Made by a program: the position numbers and the translations under genes | Assembly: GCF_018760785.1 (NCBI RefSeq) | Contig: NZ_JAHHZO010000006.1 | Location: forward strand, 62,001 to 126,000 | Direction of reading: 5' to 3' | DNA: 64,000 nucleotides | Source of the DNA: Rhizobium sp. CSW-27 | GTDB taxonomy: Bacteria; Pseudomonadota; Alphaproteobacteria; Rhizobiales; Rhizobiaceae | The notes under the pieces: generated by a model | The model's input: only the letters and a program-made list of their open reading frames with translations | Database searches by the model: none | What the model was told of the DNA's origin: nothing | Shown: one piece after another, positions 1 to 8,928 of the stretch | Layout of the letters: each line of letters begins with the position of its first letter | Position numbering within the stretch: the stretch's first letter is position 1

Positions 1-286
1 GCAGATAATGGGGATCGGAATCGATCCCCACCACCCGGCGGGCATTTCGTCGCTTCATTTCCAGCGCGTAGAAACCGGCATTGCAGCCGACATCCAGCAC
101 GCTGCGGCCGGTCAGGTCCTCCGGCACCACCTGGCGAAAGCCCTGCCACTTGAAGTTCGGATAGTCGCCGAGGAAATGGTCGGGCGCCGTCTCGATGCCG
201 CCGATGCGCAGGTTGTGAAACCAGGGCCCGAGTTCGGCGATCTTCCGGCGCAGGCTTTCCGCCGGCAAACCTCTTGCATTGTCCAT
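1..286 (-). CDS. SAM-dependent methyltransferase, N-terminal part (cut by window edge)
   Basis: This is the first 95 codons of a class I SAM-dependent methyltransferase whose 3' end lies outside the window. The start is the ATG at 286-284, three bases after the stop of the upstream epimerase, so it is the next gene of the same minus-strand operon. Motif I for SAM binding is visible as VLDVGCNAGFYALE around residues 64-77, and is followed by the acidic end of strand 2 (VVGIDSD). The N-terminus (GPWFHNLRIGGIETAPDHF) resembles the family that NCBI names TIGR04290 methyltransferase; this is from memory and unchecked. The substrate is unknown. Its place behind glycosyltransferases suggests methylation of a sugar or a glycosylated product, which is inference. 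Confidence 0.85.
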   Translation of the reverse strand, partial: MDNARGLPAESLRRKIAELGPWFHNLRIGGIETAPDHFLGDYPNFKWQGFRQVVPEDLTGRSVLDVGCNAGFYALEMKRRNARRVVGIDSDPHYL

Positions 287-288
287 GC

Positions 289-1329
289 CTACACCCCCAG
301 GCGGATCCGGGGCCGTTGCGATACCGGACGACCGGCCGGCGGCGACAGCGGCGCGGCGGCATCGCCCAGGGTGGCGACGAACCAGTCGGAGGTGAGCCGG
401 AGCCCCTCCGCCAGGGCAATCTTCGGCTGCCAGCCAAGCAGTTCCCGCGCGCGGGAAATATCGGGACGGCGGCGATGCGGATCATCCTTCGGCAACGGCC
501 GATAGACGAGGCCGGAGGCGGTCGGGATCATCGCCAGGACCATCGCGGCGAGTTCGTTGATGGTGAATTCGCCGGGGTTTCCGAGATTGACCGGCGCATC
601 CGGATTGACGTCCACATCCATCAGCGCCATCAGGCCCGCCACCAGATCGCTGACGAAGCAGAAGGAGCGCGTCTGTTCGCCGGTGCCGTAGATGGTGAGC
701 GGCTGGCCGGCAATGGCCTGCACCAGCAGGTTCGAGATGATGCGCCCGTCATCGGGCTGCATGCGCGGCCCGTAGGTGTTGAAGATACGGGCCACCCGCA
801 CATCGGCGCGGCCGGCGCGCAGCATGTCGAAGCACAGCGCCTCGGCCGCGCGCTTGCCCTCGTCATAGCAGGCACGCGGGCCGGTGCAGCTGACATTGCC
901 GCGATAATCCTCCCGCTGCGGATGCTCGGCCGGATCGCCGTAAACCTCGCTCGTGGAGGCCTGCACGAAGGTGGCGCCATGCCGTTCGGCCAGTGCCAGC
1001 AGATTGCCGGTGCCCTGCACGCAGGTCATCATCGTATGGACGGGATCGGCCTGGTAATGCGGCGGCGATGCGGCACAGGCGAGGTTGTAGATCTGGTCGA
1101 CCGGCTCGTCGATCTGGTCGAGCGCGCAGACATCCCTCTCGATCAACCGGAAATTCGGGTGGTTCTTCAGCGGCCAGACATTCGCCTCGGAGCCTGTGAT
1201 GAAACTGTCGACGCAGATGACCCGGTCGCCGCGGGCGAGCAGCGCATCCAGAAGATGCGAACCGACAAACCCGGCCCCTCCGGCAACGAGAACGGTTCTC
1301 CCCTGTCCGTTTCGGTTCTTGTGCAGCAT
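289..1329 (-). CDS. NAD-dependent epimerase/dehydratase, UDP-glucuronate decarboxylase-like
   Basis: This 346-residue extended short-chain dehydrogenase acts on nucleotide sugars in the cytoplasm. The NAD-binding GGAGFVG motif is at residues 17-23 and the catalytic Tyr/Lys pair is in CYDEGK (Y155, K159), with a serine/threonine cluster (STSEVYG) near 126-131. The NTYGPRM and SFCFVSDLV segments are typical of the UDP-glucuronate decarboxylase/dTDP-glucose dehydratase branch. The start at 1329 has a strong Shine-Dalgarno (AAGGAGAGG). It follows the glycosyltransferase at 1341 by 11 bases and precedes the methyltransferase by 2. It probably makes or alters the sugar donor used by the cassette. 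The exact sugar cannot be read from sequence. Confidence 0.88.
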   Translation of the reverse strand: MLHKNRNGQGRTVLVAGGAGFVGSHLLDALLARGDRVICVDSFITGSEANVWPLKNHPNFRLIERDVCALDQIDEPVDQIYNLACAASPPHYQADPVHTMMTCVQGTGNLLALAERHGATFVQASTSEVYGDPAEHPQREDYRGNVSCTGPRACYDEGKRAAEALCFDMLRAGRADVRVARIFNTYGPRMQPDDGRIISNLLVQAIAGQPLTIYGTGEQTRSFCFVSDLVAGLMALMDVDVNPDAPVNLGNPGEFTINELAAMVLAMIPTASGLVYRPLPKDDPHRRRPDISRARELLGWQPKIALAEGLRLTSDWFVATLGDAAAPLSPPAGRPVSQRPRIRLGV

Positions 1330-1340
1330 GACACCTCTCC

Positions 1341-2459
1341 TTAGGCTGAAACTTGCTGAAGTCTGGTCTGCGGACCGGCGGCCCCGTCAGGCAGGGCGGC
1401 AATCGCGCTGGCGAGTTCGTGCGCCCGCACAAGGCCGGTATGGCCCTCGAGAACGATGCGCCGCGCCGTCTCTCCCAGCCGGCGGCGTTCCTCCTCATCG
1501 GTTCTTGCAAGCGCGCGCACCACATCGTCCGGCCCCTGCGCAATCACGATCGCCCGGCCGGCAGGAAACAGATCCTCAAGGCCTCGCCAGCGATCGCTGA
1601 TGATCGGGGTGGCGCAGGCCGCTGCCTCGAACAGCCGCACGCTCGGCGACCAGCCGGCGGCGATCATGTCGGCGCGGGTCACGTTGAGGGTGAAGCGCTG
1701 CCGGCTGTAGAAGCCCGGATGCGCCTCGGGCGGCAGATGGTCGATCCGCTCGACATTGTCGGGCCAGTCGATCCCGGCCGGATATTGCGGCCCTGCCACA
1801 ACGAACCGCAGATGCGGCAGCCGCCTCGCCGGCTCGATCAGCAGCGCTTCCAGCGTCGGCTGCCGGTCGGGACTGTAGGTGCCGAGATAGCCGAGATCCC
1901 AGCGGCAGGCTTCGCCGGTAGCCCCGTAGCGATCGGCATCCACGGAACAATAGAGCGCAAGTGCCCGGCGCGCACCGTATTGCCGCTCCAGGCGGGTCAG
2001 CACCTCGCCGCCCGAAAACGAGAAACAGGCATCGAACAGCGGGATCTGCCGGCGGGCCAGATAATCCTCCTCGCCCCGGTCAAGGCCGGCGAGCGTCACC
2101 GGCGTGTCAATGTCGTAGAAGCACAGCCGTCGTGGCCTGAGCGCCGACAGCCTGTCGATCAGCGCGACGCCATCCGGCACGTAGGAGCCGACGATCACGG
2201 CATCGGCCTGCCGCAGCGCCTCGCCATGCTGCGCAAGCATCGCGTCGATCTCGGAATAATAGGCAAGATCGCAGAAATCCGGATCGGCAAGATCGCGGTG
2301 CGCGGCATACCAGGGAACATCCCGCTCCAGGAACAGCACCCTCTTGCCATTGGCGCGGAGGCCGCGGATCAGGGCGCGGTAGGTTGTGGCGTGTCCATTG
2401 CCCCAGGAGGAAGACAGGCTCAGCCCGAGGATGACGATGTCAGGGCGTGCATGGCTCAT
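1341..2459 (-). CDS. CgeB-type glycosyltransferase (first of three tandem paralogues)
   Basis: This 372-residue protein looks like the CgeB/DUF3880 plus Glyco_trans_1_2 architecture. The N-terminal Rossmann half opens with SSSWGNGHATTYRALIRGL. The C-terminal half carries NVTRADMIAAGWSPSVRLFEAAACATPIIS, which matches the donor-binding region of GT-B enzymes with an acidic residue in the LFEAA segment. It has no signal peptide or membrane segment, so it is cytosolic. Its ATG overlaps the stop of the upstream paralogue (2456-2459, ATGA), which implies translational coupling. The same N-terminal (W-N-G/H-x-A) and C-terminal (VFEA/LFEA) signatures recur in the next two genes, so the three probably arose by duplication and add successive sugars. 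Donor and acceptor are unknown. Confidence 0.85.
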   Translation of the reverse strand: MSHARPDIVILGLSLSSSWGNGHATTYRALIRGLRANGKRVLFLERDVPWYAAHRDLADPDFCDLAYYSEIDAMLAQHGEALRQADAVIVGSYVPDGVALIDRLSALRPRRLCFYDIDTPVTLAGLDRGEEDYLARRQIPLFDACFSFSGGEVLTRLERQYGARRALALYCSVDADRYGATGEACRWDLGYLGTYSPDRQPTLEALLIEPARRLPHLRFVVAGPQYPAGIDWPDNVERIDHLPPEAHPGFYSRQRFTLNVTRADMIAAGWSPSVRLFEAAACATPIISDRWRGLEDLFPAGRAIVIAQGPDDVVRALARTDEEERRRLGETARRIVLEGHTGLVRAHELASAIAALPDGAAGPQTRLQQVSA

Positions 2460-3547
2460 TCGGCAGCCTCCCGGGCGGCACCGGCGCGGGCGCGGAGGAT
2501 GGCGTCCACCGCCTCGGCCCGTCGCTCATAGGTGTGTTCGCGCAGCACGCGGGCCATGGCCTTTCTGCCGATCGCCTCGGCCCGCTCCCGGCTGAGGTTG
2601 CCGAGGATCTCGGCGACATCCTGACCGTCGCGCGCGACGAGGATCTCTTCGCCCGGCTGGAGAAACAGAGCGATCCCCTCCCAGAAATCCGTGATCAGGC
2701 AAGCCCCGGCACCGGCAGCCTCGAACACGCGCGTGGCCGGCGAAAAGCCGTTCTCCGCCATGCTTGCGCGGGAAATGTTCAGCACCGCCTTCGGCGTGAC
2801 GTTGAAGGCGTTGTGATCGCGGGTGGACACGTGGCCGACATAGGCAATGTTGTCCGGCTTCGGCTTGTCATCCCAGCCCGAACCGCCCAGCAGGAATTTC
2901 TGCCCCGGCAGGCGGGCGGCGGGCTCGAGGAAGAACTGCTCGACGCGCGCCTCGCGGTCGGGAAGCCGGTTGCCGAGAAAGCCAAGATCGGCGGCATAGC
3001 GCGCATCCGGCGGCACCGGGTGATGCGTGTCGGGATCGAGCGCATTATAGACCGGGATGCATTCGGCCGCGCCGAGGCTGCGATAGGCGCCGACCACCGG
3101 ATCGCCGCCGCCATAGGTGAGAACGAGATCGAGGGACGGCAGGGCCGCACGCAAGGGGTGCTGCGGATGGGCCCGCAGTTCCCCAAGCGTGGCGGGGGCA
3201 TCGACATCCCAGAAGATCGTCAGGGCGTCCGGGCGGGCATGCGCCAGCACCTGATCCAGCAGCAGATCATCCTCGAAGCCGACGCCGCTCGCCTTCACCA
3301 CGATATCGGCCTTCGCCGCTTCCGCCGTTACCTGCATCAGGGCCTCGACGGTACCGGGATAGACAACCACGCGGCACCAGTCGGGCGGGTCGATGTCGCG
3401 GTTCTTCTGACGGTCATAGACATCCGGTTCGTAGAAGGTGATCTCGTAGCCTCTTTGCGCCAGCGACCGCAGCAGGCCGCGGTAATAGGTGGCGGCACCG
3501 TTCCAGTAGGCGGAAACGAGGCTTGATCCATAAAAGGCGATCTTCAT
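2456..3547 (-). CDS. CgeB-type glycosyltransferase (second paralogue)
   Basis: This protein has 363 residues. It shares with its neighbours an N-terminus of the form YGSSLVSAYWNGAATYYRGL and a C-terminal donor-site block (LNISRASMAENGFSPATRVFEAAGAGACLITDFW, residues about 255-290). It appears to be a complete GT-B fold of the CgeB family with no frameshift. The start ATG at 3547 overlaps the stop of the upstream gene by four bases (ATGA), and its own stop overlaps the next gene the same way. It is therefore the middle of a translationally coupled trio. CgeB proteins are best known from the Bacillus spore surface, but this family is widespread in bacterial glycan loci. The specific function here is unknown. 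Confidence 0.85.
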   Translation of the reverse strand: MKIAFYGSSLVSAYWNGAATYYRGLLRSLAQRGYEITFYEPDVYDRQKNRDIDPPDWCRVVVYPGTVEALMQVTAEAAKADIVVKASGVGFEDDLLLDQVLAHARPDALTIFWDVDAPATLGELRAHPQHPLRAALPSLDLVLTYGGGDPVVGAYRSLGAAECIPVYNALDPDTHHPVPPDARYAADLGFLGNRLPDREARVEQFFLEPAARLPGQKFLLGGSGWDDKPKPDNIAYVGHVSTRDHNAFNVTPKAVLNISRASMAENGFSPATRVFEAAGAGACLITDFWEGIALFLQPGEEILVARDGQDVAEILGNLSRERAEAIGRKAMARVLREHTYERRAEAVDAILRARAGAAREAAE

Positions 3548-4674
3548 TCGGCGGCCTCCGGCGTGTTGATCTGGCGCGTCACCCGGTCGGTGCCGCAGGC
3601 CAGAAGGATCGAGAAAAGCTCATCGACCCGGTGGCGGCAGGTGTGCCGGGCCTCGATGGTCGCAAGGCCGGAGACGGCCAGCGAGCGGGCAAGTTCAGGA
3701 TCGGACAGCACGTCGCGCAGCAGTCGCGTCATTTCCTCGCCGCTGCCTGCCACGAGATAATCGCAGCCCGGCCGGAAAAGCCGCTCGGCATCCTCCCAGG
3801 GGGCGGATACCAGCGGTATGCCGCAGGCAAGCGCCTCGAAGATACGGATGGTCGGTATGCCCGGCAGGTTCTCGACATAGGGACGCCGCGGGACATGCAC
3901 CGTGACCCGGTGACGGGCAAAGGCCAGCGGCGCCTCGGCATTGGCAATCCAGCCGCCATAAGCGATGCCGGCCTTACTCAGCGCCTCAAGGGCATGGTCG
4001 GGATAGCGCACGCCGCGCACGCAGGTCGTGAGCCCCAGTGCGCGCGACGGGCGCACCAGAAATTCCATGAGTTCGGCCGAGCGCTCGTCATCGCCCCAGT
4101 TGCCGATCCAGATCAGATCGCCGGTCCTTTCGATCTCCGGGTGGGGATGAAACAGCGCGGTGTCGGCGGCCTCGTGCCAGGTGAAGACGCGACTGCCCCA
4201 GCCGGCCTTCCGGTAGCGCTGCCGCAGGGTTTCTCCGAAGGCCAGCACCGCGTCATAGTCCGCAAGCATCAGGCCGGCGATGTCCTCCTCCGCCGAGACG
4301 GCGCGATGATGGGTATCGTGGAACAGCAGCGTGAAGCGCCCGCCATCGCGGCGCGCGCGGCCCAGCCGCTCGACAAGCGCCGGCTGCGTCCATTCGTGAA
4401 CGACGACGACATCGGCATCGGCCACCGCCTGCTCGTGGTCGAAGCCGTCCGCATAGATTTCGGAGCGGAAACCGGGAAAGGTCTCCCGGAACCGGTCGAG
4501 CGCGGCGGGTCCCTGATCCCTGACCAGATTGTCGCGCGACCAGGAAACGGCAGGCTCCAGCGCCACCGCCTCGTGGCCGCGACGCATCAGGTCGCGCATC
4601 ACGCCGCGCAGGAAATGAGCGTTGCCGTGGTTCCAGTCGGAAACCAGCGAATGGGTGTAGAAGACGAACTTCAT
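3544..4674 (-). CDS. CgeB-type glycosyltransferase (third paralogue)
   Basis: The 376-residue product begins MKFVFYTHSLVSDWNHGNAHFLRG, the same N-terminal signature as the two downstream paralogues. I chose the ATG at 4674 because it aligns with them and lies two bases after the stop of the upstream GT4 gene. An open frame extends further 5' but overlaps that gene. The donor-site block (VENLPGIPTIRIFEALACGIPLVSAPW) is intact. It overlaps the next gene by ATGA. I infer a cytosolic transferase acting in the same glycan pathway as its neighbours, with unknown donor and acceptor. Confidence 0.85.
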   Translation of the reverse strand: MKFVFYTHSLVSDWNHGNAHFLRGVMRDLMRRGHEAVALEPAVSWSRDNLVRDQGPAALDRFRETFPGFRSEIYADGFDHEQAVADADVVVVHEWTQPALVERLGRARRDGGRFTLLFHDTHHRAVSAEEDIAGLMLADYDAVLAFGETLRQRYRKAGWGSRVFTWHEAADTALFHPHPEIERTGDLIWIGNWGDDERSAELMEFLVRPSRALGLTTCVRGVRYPDHALEALSKAGIAYGGWIANAEAPLAFARHRVTVHVPRRPYVENLPGIPTIRIFEALACGIPLVSAPWEDAERLFRPGCDYLVAGSGEEMTRLLRDVLSDPELARSLAVSGLATIEARHTCRHRVDELFSILLACGTDRVTRQINTPEAAE

Positions 4675-4676
4675 GT

Positions 4677-5792
4677 TTACTCCGCAGCACCGAGGACGGG
4701 TGTTGATGACAGGAGGCGCCGGTAGAGATCGACCAGCGCGCCGGATTGCGCCTCGACGGTGAAGCGTTTCGAGGCTTCGAGCGCCCGAACGGCCAGATGA
4801 CGACGCAGGCCGGCATCGCCTGCCAGACGGTTGATGGCGCCGGCGAAAGCGGAAGGCTCGCGCGGATCGGCGAACAGGGCCGCGCCCTCCCAGAGTTCGC
4901 GATAGGTCGCAATGTCGGCCAGCACCAGGGCGCAGCCGCAGCGCGCCGCCTCCAGCGCGGCAAGCCCGAAGGGCTCGTAAAGCGATGGCGAGACGAAGAT
5001 CGCGGCGCGGCGCATGTGATCCAGCACATCGCCATGGCTCATTTCCGCGCGGCCCTGCGCATGACGCAGCGCCAGATGCTGGCCGTTCGGCCCCAGCGTG
5101 GCGCCGGCCATCACGACGGGCCAGACGGTCTCGGCAGCCGCCGCATCGAGGACGGCGCCGTTCTTGCCCTCGTCCCACCAGCGACCGGCAGCAAACACCA
5201 TATCCTGCCTGTCGCCGGAGGACGGCGGCACCGGGCTCGCATTGCAGACGACTTCCAGGCGGGCGATCGGGCCATAGACCCGGCGCAGCAGTTCGGCATG
5301 GCTGCGGCTCGGGCTGAGCACGAGATCGGCCGCGGCAAATCCCCTGGCGTTCCGCTCCATCTGCCAGCGCCATGCGGAAGGCACATCCTGGCCGCGCACC
5401 GCGCGGAACCAGCTGCCGACGCAGGAATGCGACACGACAACCACCGGAACCGGCAGGTCGAGATCGACCGCCTGGGACGGCAGATTGAGGTGGAGGAGAT
5501 CCACCCTCTCCTGCCGCACGAGGTCACGCAGGATCGCCGGCACCGGCTGCAGTTCCTCCTCCTGCTCGACCATCCAGTCGAGCGGCGCCTCGCACCAGAC
5601 GAGCCTGCCGATTTCCTCCGCTTCCCGCGACTGCCTGTCGGAGGGACGGGGACCGAAGCCGGCAAACACCGTCTCGATGCCGCTCAGTCGCAGCGCCGCG
5701 GCAAGGTCCATGGCATAGCGCCAGACGCCGCCGACGGCATCCACGGTCATCAGCAGTCGCAGGCCCGGCGCGGATTGCAGGGACAGTTTCAT
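4677..5792 (-). CDS. Glycosyltransferase family 4
   Basis: This 371-residue GT-B retaining glycosyltransferase starts MKLSLQSAPGLRLLMTVDAV. The glycine-rich GGVWRYAMDLAAAL N-terminal loop and the C-terminal EPFGLAALE motif (E-x7-E, donor nucleotide binding) place it in GT4. The start at 5792 overlaps the upstream fusion gene by four bases (ATGA). A longer in-frame extension upstream lies inside that gene and is not credible as the start. It is a different glycosyltransferase class from the three CgeB-type enzymes downstream, so the cassette can make at least two chemically distinct glycosidic linkages. Confidence 0.88.
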   Translation of the reverse strand: MKLSLQSAPGLRLLMTVDAVGGVWRYAMDLAAALRLSGIETVFAGFGPRPSDRQSREAEEIGRLVWCEAPLDWMVEQEEELQPVPAILRDLVRQERVDLLHLNLPSQAVDLDLPVPVVVVSHSCVGSWFRAVRGQDVPSAWRWQMERNARGFAAADLVLSPSRSHAELLRRVYGPIARLEVVCNASPVPPSSGDRQDMVFAAGRWWDEGKNGAVLDAAAAETVWPVVMAGATLGPNGQHLALRHAQGRAEMSHGDVLDHMRRAAIFVSPSLYEPFGLAALEAARCGCALVLADIATYRELWEGAALFADPREPSAFAGAINRLAGDAGLRRHLAVRALEASKRFTVEAQSGALVDLYRRLLSSTPVLGAAE

Positions 5793-7825
5793 GCGGACAC
5801 CCTCCGCCGTTCCGGATGAAGCCCCTCGCCACCGAAGCGATGCTCCGCCAGCCACTGCGCCAGATGCCGCAAGCCGCTGTTCCAGCGCACCCGCGCCCGC
5901 CAGCCGAGCGCCTGTTCCAGCTTGCGCGTATCGGCCACGAAATAGAACTGATCGCCGGCCCGCCAATCGCCGAACCGTGTGTCCACCGGTCGCCCGGTGA
6001 AAGCCGCGATTTCGGCGAGCACCCGGCGAATGCTGACAGCATTCTGCGGACCGCCGCCGAGATTGAAGACGCTGCCGCTCACGCCCTCGATGTTGGAGAG
6101 CACGAGACGATAGGCCGCAACGGCATCATCGACATGCAGGACATCGCGCACCTGTTTTCCGTCGCCATAGATGGAGATCGGCTCGCCGGACAGGGCACGG
6201 ATCAGGAAATGCGCCACCCATCCCTGGTCCTCCGTACCGAACTGGCGCGGTCCATAGATGCAGCTCATGCGCAGAACCGCCGTCTGCAGGCCGAAGGACT
6301 TGGCGTAGTCGAGCACATACTGGTCGGCCACGCCCTTCGAGCAGCCATAGGGCGTGCAGAAGTCGAGCGGACGGCCCTCGCCGATGCCGTTCAGCCGGAT
6401 GGCCGCATCCGCCGGCACGTACTGGTCCTCGGTCTCCAGCATCGCCAGATCCTCGAGCGCGCCATAGACCTTGTTGGTGCTGGCAAAGATCACCGGAGCA
6501 TTGCGGCCCGCCTTGCGCACCGCCTCAAGCACATTGATGGTGCCGCGGGCATTGGCCTCGAAATCGTCGAGCGGATGAACGAGGCTGGTGGTAACGGCCG
6601 TCTGGGCCGCGAGGTGGTAGACCGCCTTGGCATCCGCAAAGGCGGCTTCGATACCGCGCAGGTCCCTCACATCGGCGAGTGCCGGATGCACGCGGCTGCC
6701 ATGCCGCTCCATCAGCCAGGCAAGGTTCTGGTCGACGCCGGGACGGCCGAGATTGTCGATGATGACCACATCCTCCCCGTCGCGCAGCAGGCTGTCGGCA
6801 AGGTTCGAACCGATGAAACCGCTGCCGCCGGTGATGACAACCGGGACGGCACCCGAGGCGAGATGCGGCGCGGCCAGCCGGGTCACCTCCTCCAGCCGCG
6901 ACACACCACCTTCCATCAGCAGCCGGGCAAGCAGCTTCGGCTGGCCATCATGGGTGACCGCCCCCAGATGGTAATGGCGCGGATCGAACCACAGGCCTTC
7001 CTGCACCGGAATGTCCGGCGCCACGTCGGACCAGGCATACCAGTAGAGGCGGTCGGCGGCGACATTGAGCGCCTTGACGAAGCGGCGGGCCTGTTCGACC
7101 TCGTCCTTGCGCCAGGTCGAATAGCCGGTTTCGGTGATCCACACCTCCGCATCCGGATTGTGACGGTCGAGGATCCTGCGCATCTCGCCAAGATGCATGT
7201 CCCAGCCGCCCCAGGTGCCCTCCTCGCTGTCCCATGTGCCGGGAAAGCCGTGGAAACCGACAGCATCGACCACGCTGAGCACGCCGCGTTCGCCCATCAG
7301 GTTCAGCCAGAAGGGATCGAAGGGGCAAGGCCCGCCGAGCACCGGCTTCCAGCCGCGATGCTTCGCCCAGTAGGCCGCGCCGCCGACCATCTCGCAAAAC
7401 AGCTGGAAATCGCCGTCCTCGCGCCAGTCCCAGTCGAGCAGGTTGTTGGGCTCGTTCCACAGTTCGATGTGCCGGAAATGGTGGCCGTAGCGGCTGAGAA
7501 CGTGATCGACGAAATCCGCGTAGGATTTCAGATCCCTCGGCGGCCCCGAGGCACGGCCCGTGCGCGACATCGACGGCGGGGTGTAGTGGATGCAGGGCAG
7601 GAGGTCGATCTCCCTGCCGAGCCGCGGGATCAGCCAGTCGAACCAGGCCTCGCCACCGGGCGCCAGGTATTCGGCCCAGGAGAGATGGGTGCGCAGATAG
7701 CTGGCGCCACCGGCCAGAAGCTCCGGCAGGACGCGCTCCGCCCGCTCGTATTCGCCCGGACGAAACCACTCGACGAAGCCATAGGACCGTGCGGAGGAAG
7801 TTTCGGGGCTTGCGCCTCTGCTCAT
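5789..7825 (-). CDS. Clan GH-A glycoside hydrolase fused to NAD-dependent sugar epimerase
   Basis: This 678-residue two-domain fusion has a (beta/alpha)8 glycoside hydrolase-like domain of clan GH-A (GH39-like) at residues 1 to about 325. It has WNEP at N124-E125 (predicted acid/base) and ITETG at E232 (predicted nucleophile), both catalytic glutamates intact. Residues about 328-678 form an extended SDR with the NAD motif GGSGFIG (333-339), a YGCSK Tyr/Lys pair and the NLGGG and DVLHVDDA segments of CDP-paratose/UDP-glucose epimerases. There is no signal peptide, so the hydrolase domain would act in the cytoplasm, which is unusual. The gene overlaps both neighbours by ATGA. Joining glycan cleavage or transglycosylation to nucleotide-sugar conversion in one chain is the oddest feature of this operon. 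Confidence 0.85.
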   Translation of the reverse strand: MSRGASPETSSARSYGFVEWFRPGEYERAERVLPELLAGGASYLRTHLSWAEYLAPGGEAWFDWLIPRLGREIDLLPCIHYTPPSMSRTGRASGPPRDLKSYADFVDHVLSRYGHHFRHIELWNEPNNLLDWDWREDGDFQLFCEMVGGAAYWAKHRGWKPVLGGPCPFDPFWLNLMGERGVLSVVDAVGFHGFPGTWDSEEGTWGGWDMHLGEMRRILDRHNPDAEVWITETGYSTWRKDEVEQARRFVKALNVAADRLYWYAWSDVAPDIPVQEGLWFDPRHYHLGAVTHDGQPKLLARLLMEGGVSRLEEVTRLAAPHLASGAVPVVITGGSGFIGSNLADSLLRDGEDVVIIDNLGRPGVDQNLAWLMERHGSRVHPALADVRDLRGIEAAFADAKAVYHLAAQTAVTTSLVHPLDDFEANARGTINVLEAVRKAGRNAPVIFASTNKVYGALEDLAMLETEDQYVPADAAIRLNGIGEGRPLDFCTPYGCSKGVADQYVLDYAKSFGLQTAVLRMSCIYGPRQFGTEDQGWVAHFLIRALSGEPISIYGDGKQVRDVLHVDDAVAAYRLVLSNIEGVSGSVFNLGGGPQNAVSIRRVLAEIAAFTGRPVDTRFGDWRAGDQFYFVADTRKLEQALGWRARVRWNSGLRHLAQWLAEHRFGGEGLHPERRRVSA

Positions 7826-8928
7826 GATACCAGCCCCCTTTCCTCCAGCTGCCGCTTCATTTCCGCGGCCCGGTCGATGGCACCGGTGGTGCGGACCCAG
7901 TCGACGAAGGGGCCGAGCGAGGTTTCCAGCGGATGTGCCGGTTCAAAGCCCAGGAGTTCGCGGGCCTTGGAGATATCGGCAAAGCAGTTGCGGATATCGC
8001 CCGAGCGCGCCTTGTTCATGATGTCGGGCATGATCTCCGGCAGGCCCATGGCATCCGCCAGCAGGCTGGCGACATCCTTGATCGCATAGGCGCGGCCGCT
8101 GCCGATATTGATGACGTGGCCGGAGGCTGCCGGCTTTTCCAGCGCCAGGCGGAAGGCGCGCGCCACGTCCCGCACATGAACGAAGTCGCGCCGCTGGTTG
8201 CCGTCCTCGAAGATCATCGGCGGCTGATGGTTGGCCAGCCGCGCCGCGAAATTGGCCAAAACGCCGGTATAGGGGTTGGAGAGGGCCTGGCCGGCACCGA
8301 ACACGTTGAACAGCCTGAGCGCCACGGCATCGACGCCATAGGCTTCGGCGAAGATCAGCACCTGCCGCTCCTGCGCATACTTGGTAAGGGCGTAGATGGA
8401 GGCAAGGTCGACGGGCTTTTCCTCGTCGGTCGGAACGCAGGAAAGAGCGCGTCCGTCCGGCGAGCGTGGATCCCACTGGCCGAGCTTCACCTGTTCCGGC
8501 CGGCGGCGGACGAAGGCCAGCGGCTCGCCATCCGGCGTCGTGTAGCGTCCCTCACCATAGACGCTCATCGACGAGGCAACGACGATGCGGCTGATCGGAC
8601 GCCCGATCATCGCCTCGAGAAGAACGGCGGTGCCGAGATCGTTGCCGCCGACATAGCGGGCGATCTCGTACATGGACTGGCCGACACCGACTTCGGCGGC
8701 AAGATGGATGACGCCATCCACCCCGTCCAGCGCCTTTTCCACTGCATGCCGGTCGCGCACATCGCCTCGCAAAAGCTCCGCCGCCTCCGGCAGTCTGGCC
8801 TCCGCATCGCCATGAACCTGATCGATCATGGCATCGAGAACACGCACATCGTATCCGTTATCGAGAAGCTCTTCCGTCACATGGCGGCCAATAAAGCCGC
8901 AGCCACCTGTCACTAATATCCTCGCCAT
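7822..8928 (-). CDS. NAD-dependent epimerase/dehydratase (first gene of the glycan operon)
   Basis: The 368-residue extended SDR begins MARILVTGGCGFIGRHV, with the NAD-binding GGCGFIG at residues 8-14 and a YALTK catalytic Tyr/Lys pair. The ATG at 8928 has GAGAGGG about five bases upstream. A 21-residue 5' extension is open but lacks the family's usual N-terminus. It resembles UDP-glucose 4-epimerase/GDP-mannose-type enzymes with an insert rich in Arg and Pro (about residues 130-170). It heads the minus-strand operon, facing the divergent dehydrogenase at 9270 across 341 bases. It presumably supplies an activated sugar to the glycosyltransferases downstream. Confidence 0.88.
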   Translation of the reverse strand: MARILVTGGCGFIGRHVTEELLDNGYDVRVLDAMIDQVHGDAEARLPEAAELLRGDVRDRHAVEKALDGVDGVIHLAAEVGVGQSMYEIARYVGGNDLGTAVLLEAMIGRPISRIVVASSMSVYGEGRYTTPDGEPLAFVRRRPEQVKLGQWDPRSPDGRALSCVPTDEEKPVDLASIYALTKYAQERQVLIFAEAYGVDAVALRLFNVFGAGQALSNPYTGVLANFAARLANHQPPMIFEDGNQRRDFVHVRDVARAFRLALEKPAASGHVINIGSGRAYAIKDVASLLADAMGLPEIMPDIMNKARSGDIRNCFADISKARELLGFEPAHPLETSLGPFVDWVRTTGAIDRAAEMKRQLEERGLVS

